Positions 5,329 through 9,401 of a stretch of DNA of 9,401 bases are shown here, piece after piece. The stretch is from an uncultured Acidobacteriota bacterium (GTDB lineage Bacteria; Acidobacteriota; Blastocatellia; Pyrinomonadales; Pyrinomonadaceae). Below the pieces are notes generated by a model. It saw only the letters and a program-made list of their open reading frames with translations, did no database searches and had not been told where the DNA came from. The position numbers and the translations under genes were made by a program. The stretch spans positions 1 through 9,401 of the forward strand of contig CAMLKY010000048.1 in the NCBI GenBank assembly GCA_946480545.1. Reading direction: 5' to 3'. Position 1 is the first letter of the stretch; every line of letters begins with the position of its first letter.

Positions 5329-8211
5329 ATGAAAGCCATTACCAGAGTTCCCACACTACTCCCCCACCTCTGGATATTCGTTCTCGCTCTCTCGAGCATA
5401 GTGACCTATGCACAGGATCGAGATCCGGACCGGGGTATCAAAGCCGGAAATTCATATTCAATTTCAGACATTGAGACCGTTAACCTCACGAACGGGAATC
5501 TGATACTCAATATTCCACTCGCTCAGCTTCCGGGCGGACGCGGCTCGGCGCCGGGCTACGAGGTCGCACTCAGGTATAACAGCAAGCTCTGGAACTCGAG
5601 ACAGGAACGTGGTTTCGACAATATCCCGGATGATACGGGAAATGGCTATTACTTTCGCGAGGTCCTGGAACGCGGCGAGCAGGGAGGCTGGCATCTCGAT
5701 GCGGGCGAGTACCAGCTTCGAATGGTAAATCGACAAGCACTCGAGGCAGAGGCGCACTGCACCGTCGGCAACGCTTCCGAGTACACACGAAACGGCTATC
5801 GATACAAGCTCGAGATGAGAATGCCCGATGGCGGTGTTACCGAGTTCCGCCCGTATGGCGTCGGGGTCCCATTCCAGGACCTCTACAGCGATTCGTGGTT
5901 CTCTATCGATCCCGACGGGGTGCGCCACGTGTACTCGCTGGTAGATTGGAACGGCGGCGGGACGACGTGCCGTTACGAGCAGCAACGTATCACGTCGGCA
6001 GGGATGCACTACTATTCAACCGACGGGGCGGGCATGCGTCTGTACATTCCACCCGGGCAATACAACGGAGCCGGCGATTCGTTTGGATACTGGAAACTTT
6101 TCAAGCCTGACGGGTCTGTTATCGAGCACAAGCCTCCGGATGAGCCTGGCGTAAACCAGCGTCTGACCGATCGAAACGGAAACAAGCTTATCTGGAAGGT
6201 CGCCGCCGACGGCAAGCGAATACAAAATGACGCCGGTCAATACATCGTTTATGGTCCCGGAGCCGTCCTGCAAAAGGGATTTGCCGGTGAGCCTCTCTTA
6301 ACGACTATCGAATGGGATGCTGCGTGGGTGCACCGCGCTTATCCGGTCACGCATGCGAGCAACTCGGATCCGAACAACCGAACCGGCTATATTCGCGAGG
6401 GTCTGTCGGTGATCAAGAAGATAACGCTGCCTGCTCAGCTCGGCGGACTTGAATTCCGTTTTAACTATAACGGGGCCGCAGAGCAGCCAGAGTGGGGAAA
6501 CTACACGTCGGGATGGGGCGAGCTAACCTCCGTCACGCTGCCGTCCGGGGCGCGTGCGGACTACTCATATGCAGTCGGCGGCTCACAGCCGGTGATCGAT
6601 GCTTTTCAGGTCATACAGAATAGCGTCGCCCGCCGAGACCTTACATATCTCGAAACTTATGGCCAGGTCTCGTCCGAGCGAACCGAATCTACTGTCTATG
6701 CGATCAACGGCACCGGCATTGCGGTCATTACGACACCGGACGGACGAACCAGAACGGAAGTCTCGCCGCTTGCCGGTCGATTCAAAGGCTACGTTTACCG
6801 GTCCCTCACAGCGGGCGGCGGGATGGTCGAGAAGATATGGGCCGAAAACTACGACATCCGCACGTACGCAGCCGGCAGTCCAACGAACGTATACGTAAAA
6901 ACAGAGTTCATGACCGTGGCCGACACCAATGGAAATCCCTCGCTTACCGCGATCAAAGATTACGAGTACGACAAGAATGGCAACGTGCTCGAGATCCGGG
7001 AGTATGACTGGGTACCTTATTCGTCGATACCTCGAAACGGAGCGGGGCTTTATGCGGGGCCTGCGGGTCTCCCGCCCGACCTTGTCCTGAAGCGGCGCAC
7101 CTTGAACACCTATTACAATCCGACACCGGGTGCGGGTGATTCAACGACGCCGAGTCCCAACCACTACGCAAATCCCTCGGCTCCGCGCCTCCAGAAAGTC
7201 ATGAAGTCGACCGAGATCCAGGACGGCGGCGGCAAGCCGGAGTCGCGTACCGAGTTCTACTACGACGACGCCGCAAATGTCGGAAATCGAATTGAGACGC
7301 GGACGTGGGACTCATCGCGGGGCCCGCTCGCATCGGCTGATTCGACGGGGAGTCGGTTGAATGCGGGGAATTCTGTCTCGACGTTTGGAGCTTACGACCT
7401 TTACGGAAACGTTATCAAAGAGACCGACGCCCGCGGGGTCGAGACAGTGATCACGTACGGCGACGTGCCCGGGCCTGATGGCAATATTGCGGGGCTATAT
7501 AGAACACGCACCGTAACCGCAGCCAACCATCCGATGGTGAGCAGAACCGCAACGGCAACGTACGATTTCTACACCGGACTCGTCGTTATCGCGACCGATG
7601 CTGACAATGACGTTTCCGTCATCACCGAGTACGACGCCTTCGGCCGGCCGACCAAGACCCGGCATGCGGCCCATACAAGCGAAGAGTCGTGGACTCAACG
7701 CGAATACGATGACGTGGGCCGGCGAGTCGTCGTTAGATCCGACGTGGAATCCGTCGGCGACGGCCGGAAGGTATCGGTAAAGTTCTTCGATCCTCTCTGG
7801 CGTGTCCGTTTGGAAAAGACCCTCGAAGACACAAGTTCGCAGAGTGCGGCCAATGAAACAGACGGGATAAAGGTCGAAACCCGCTATGGCTTCGACGATC
7901 CGACGCCGGGTAACCCCGGCGATCCTGAGAATACCCGCGGGACCTATACTTTGGTTTCGAATAGTTTTCGTGCCGCGGTATCGGCGGATGCCAACGAATC
8001 CACAATGGGATGGACGCTCAACTACTCTGACCGGAACGAGCGTTATTCTGAGGTAACGACATTTGACGGCCCCGAGCTGCCTGTTGCGCTTGGCGGCTCG
8101 AACACTCGATCGACCGGCACCACGGTCACCGAAATAGACACATCCGCAACCACTGTAACGGACCAGACGGACGCAAACGCCGTAACGTCGTCGATGGCCT
8201 GGGCCGTTTGA
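5329..8211 (+). CDS. RHS repeat (YD-repeat) secreted protein, N-terminal part, ending at a frameshift
   Basis: The open frame gives 960 residues. Residues 1-28 form a Sec signal peptide ending TYA before QDR. The mature N-terminus (about 40-85: SISDIETVNLTNGNLILNIP, then LPGGRG, then LRYNSKLW) resembles the start of large RHS proteins from Acidobacteriota. The middle, to about residue 540, is beta-rich with no catalytic motif seen. RHS/YD-type repeats follow: YEYDKNGN (near 545), FYYDDAANVGN (near 642), YDLYGNVIKETDARGVET (689 on), YDFYTG (745), YDAFGRPTKT (768), YDDVGRR (793) and FDPLWRVRLEKT. RHS repeats form a cocoon-like beta-shell that can enclose a C-terminal toxin or mediate surface contacts. 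From about 8166 this frame loses RHS character (its last residues are TDANAVTSSMAWAV) and stops, while RHS sequence continues in the -1 frame. The stop at 8211 is therefore probably not the native end. It is probably the second gene of a unit with the VCBS gene. Confidence 0.85.
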   Translation: MKAITRVPTLLPHLWIFVLALSSIVTYAQDRDPDRGIKAGNSYSISDIETVNLTNGNLILNIPLAQLPGGRGSAPGYEVALRYNSKLWNSRQERGFDNIPDDTGNGYYFREVLERGEQGGWHLDAGEYQLRMVNRQALEAEAHCTVGNASEYTRNGYRYKLEMRMPDGGVTEFRPYGVGVPFQDLYSDSWFSIDPDGVRHVYSLVDWNGGGTTCRYEQQRITSAGMHYYSTDGAGMRLYIPPGQYNGAGDSFGYWKLFKPDGSVIEHKPPDEPGVNQRLTDRNGNKLIWKVAADGKRIQNDAGQYIVYGPGAVLQKGFAGEPLLTTIEWDAAWVHRAYPVTHASNSDPNNRTGYIREGLSVIKKITLPAQLGGLEFRFNYNGAAEQPEWGNYTSGWGELTSVTLPSGARADYSYAVGGSQPVIDAFQVIQNSVARRDLTYLETYGQVSSERTESTVYAINGTGIAVITTPDGRTRTEVSPLAGRFKGYVYRSLTAGGGMVEKIWAENYDIRTYAAGSPTNVYVKTEFMTVADTNGNPSLTAIKDYEYDKNGNVLEIREYDWVPYSSIPRNGAGLYAGPAGLPPDLVLKRRTLNTYYNPTPGAGDSTTPSPNHYANPSAPRLQKVMKSTEIQDGGGKPESRTEFYYDDAANVGNRIETRTWDSSRGPLASADSTGSRLNAGNSVSTFGAYDLYGNVIKETDARGVETVITYGDVPGPDGNIAGLYRTRTVTAANHPMVSRTATATYDFYTGLVVIATDADNDVSVITEYDAFGRPTKTRHAAHTSEESWTQREYDDVGRRVVVRSDVESVGDGRKVSVKFFDPLWRVRLEKTLEDTSSQSAANETDGIKVETRYGFDDPTPGNPGDPENTRGTYTLVSNSFRAAVSADANESTMGWTLNYSDRNERYSEVTTFDGPELPVALGGSNTRSTGTTVTEIDTSATTVTDQTDANAVTSSMAWAV

Positions 8212-9401
8212 TCCGCGTGGATGAACCCGATGTGAACGGCACTCTCGGCAGTGTTGCGGCACCTGCCCAGCCAACACATTACTTTTATAACGGGCTCGGT
8301 AAGCTGATTCGCGTAAAGCAGGATGTTCAGAACAGGTACTTCATGACCGACTCGCTGGGCCGCACGCTACGCGTACGCCAGCCCGAGCAGGTCGTCAACT
8401 CGGCAATCACAACGTCAGGCAACACGGAAAATAATTCGTGGACCGCCGCGTTCACCTATGACGCAAACGGGAATCTCATTACCTCAACGGATGCACGAGG
8501 CGTCACGATCACATCCACTTACGATGCTCTGAACCGGGTGTCGACCCATTCCTACAGCGACACAACGCCGCCCGTCACTTTCGGCTACGACTCGCCTGAC
8601 GTTCCAGGCTCCCGCGGCAAGCTGACAAGAGTCTCATCTTCGGTATCGGAGACGCGAATGCTTGTTTACGATAAAGCCGGCCGGCTCGCTGCGAGCGAAC
8701 AGGTGACCGATGGGCGATCGTATCCTTCGACGTACAAATATAACCGCGCCGGAACGGTCATCGAACAAAAGTACCCGTCGGAGCGAGTGCTGCGAAACTT
8801 CGTCCAGCCCGACGGAGACATCGGCGCGATCTCAAGCAAAATTGCAAATGGGGCCTTCCAGACCTACGCGTCCGACGTTACTCGCACGGCGTCGGGTTTG
8901 ATCGAGCGGCTGCAATTTGGAAATGGTCTTTGGGAATCGGCACGCGTCAATGGACGGAATCAGGTTACCGAGCTTCGTCTAGCAAACACCGCGACCGGCG
9001 CCCCTCTATGGAGTCTCAGTTATCAGCACGGAGAGATCGACGCTTCGGGTAACGTCGATCCTGTCCGAAATAGCGGCAACATAGGAAAGCAGATCGTATC
9101 CGGCTTGGGTCAGTCCGGCCCGTTGGTGCAGGCGTTCAGGTACGATTCCCTCAATCGGCTCGCGGAGGCAAGAGAGACCGCCGGTACGGTCGAAACCTGG
9201 AAGCAGAATTTTGGTTACGACCGCTACGGAAATCGTGTATCATTCGCACAAACTCTCGGTGGGCAGCAACTTCCGCAAACTAATATGACGCTCCCGCAGA
9301 TCGATCCGAATACCAATCGCTTCCAGTCGGGGCAGGGATACCTTTACGATCCGGTAGGAAACCTGGTTCAGGACGCGACAGGCCACGCCTACGAGTTCAA
9401 C
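8166..9401 (+). pseudogene. RHS repeat protein, continuation in the -1 frame, truncated by the window end
   Basis: This frame (codons starting at positions divisible by three) is open from 8067 to the last base. RHS-type content begins at about 8166 with DGRKRRNVVDGLGRLIRVDEP, overlapping the tail of the preceding frame. Further repeats are FYNGLGKLIRV, TDSLGRTLRVRQPEQ, YDANGNLITSTDARG (8457), YDALNRVSTHSY (8520), YDKAGRLA, YDSLNRLAEARE (9141), YDRYGNRVSF (9216) and YDPVGNLVQDATGHAYEFN (9345). There is no ATG or GTG in frame before GTG 8217 and no ribosome binding site near it. It is best read as the second half of the gene starting at 5329, separated by a one-base deletion; together they give at least about 1,358 residues. 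The hallmark end of the RHS core (the GxYYYxARYYD-type region) and any variable C-terminal tip lie beyond the window. If the shift is a sequence error, the two parts are one intact CDS. Confidence 0.8.

Noticed and set aside
8067..8211. Programmed -1 ribosomal frameshift in the RHS gene
   Set aside because: No classical slippery heptamer with a downstream pseudoknot is evident near 8166, where the RHS homology changes frame. A simple one-base deletion explains it better.
7495..8277. Minus-strand open frame (260 codons) over the RHS gene
   Set aside because: It is antisense to clear YD repeats, has no similarity to known proteins and no convincing ribosome binding site.

Overview
The window looks like chromosomal DNA of a bacterium from the Acidobacteriota, most likely class Blastocatellia (Pyrinomonadaceae-like). 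This is inferred from protein style, not from a marker gene. The DNA is moderately GC-rich. The gene set is large secreted proteins: a multidomain M36-type metallopeptidase, a DYDGDGKTD/AVWRP-type VCBS protein, and an RHS protein whose N-terminus resembles RHS proteins of that group. All genes are on the + strand. The many minus-strand open frames are shadows of GC-rich coding sequence.

Layout. Positions 1-141 are an upstream leader with two inverted repeats; the second (58-104) is long and encloses an 11-bp-period direct repeat. Positions 142-3693 encode a secreted M36 (fungalysin-like) zinc metallopeptidase of 1183 residues with a propeptide, a catalytic domain and several C-terminal beta-sandwich domains. 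A textbook intrinsic terminator (3738-3768) closes this unit. Positions 3769-4133 are non-coding and AT-rich, with a possible sigma-70 promoter and a perfect 9-bp hairpin directly against the next Shine-Dalgarno. Positions 4134-5267 (GTG start) encode a membrane-anchored or secreted VCBS/FG-GAP repeat protein with five DxDxDG calcium loops. It also carries a short RHS-like motif (KEYLYLGTQLLAV) before the repeats. After 61 bp without a terminator, an RHS repeat protein starts at 5329 and runs off the right edge of the window.

The RHS gene is split. The frame beginning at 5329 stops at 8211, but RHS-type sequence (DGRKRR, then DGLGRLIRVDEP and further YDxxGN/YDxLNR repeats) continues in the -1 frame from about 8166 to 9401 with no stop. 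One missing base near 8166 explains this. It is either a real inactivating mutation or a sequence error. The C-terminal RHS core end and any toxin-like tip lie outside the window.

Functionally, I read the region as two secreted-protein transcription units: a self-processing extracellular protease, and a VCBS-RHS pair that is probably co-transcribed. The shared RHS-type motif hints that the VCBS and RHS proteins are related modules of one surface or secreted system. That link is an inference.
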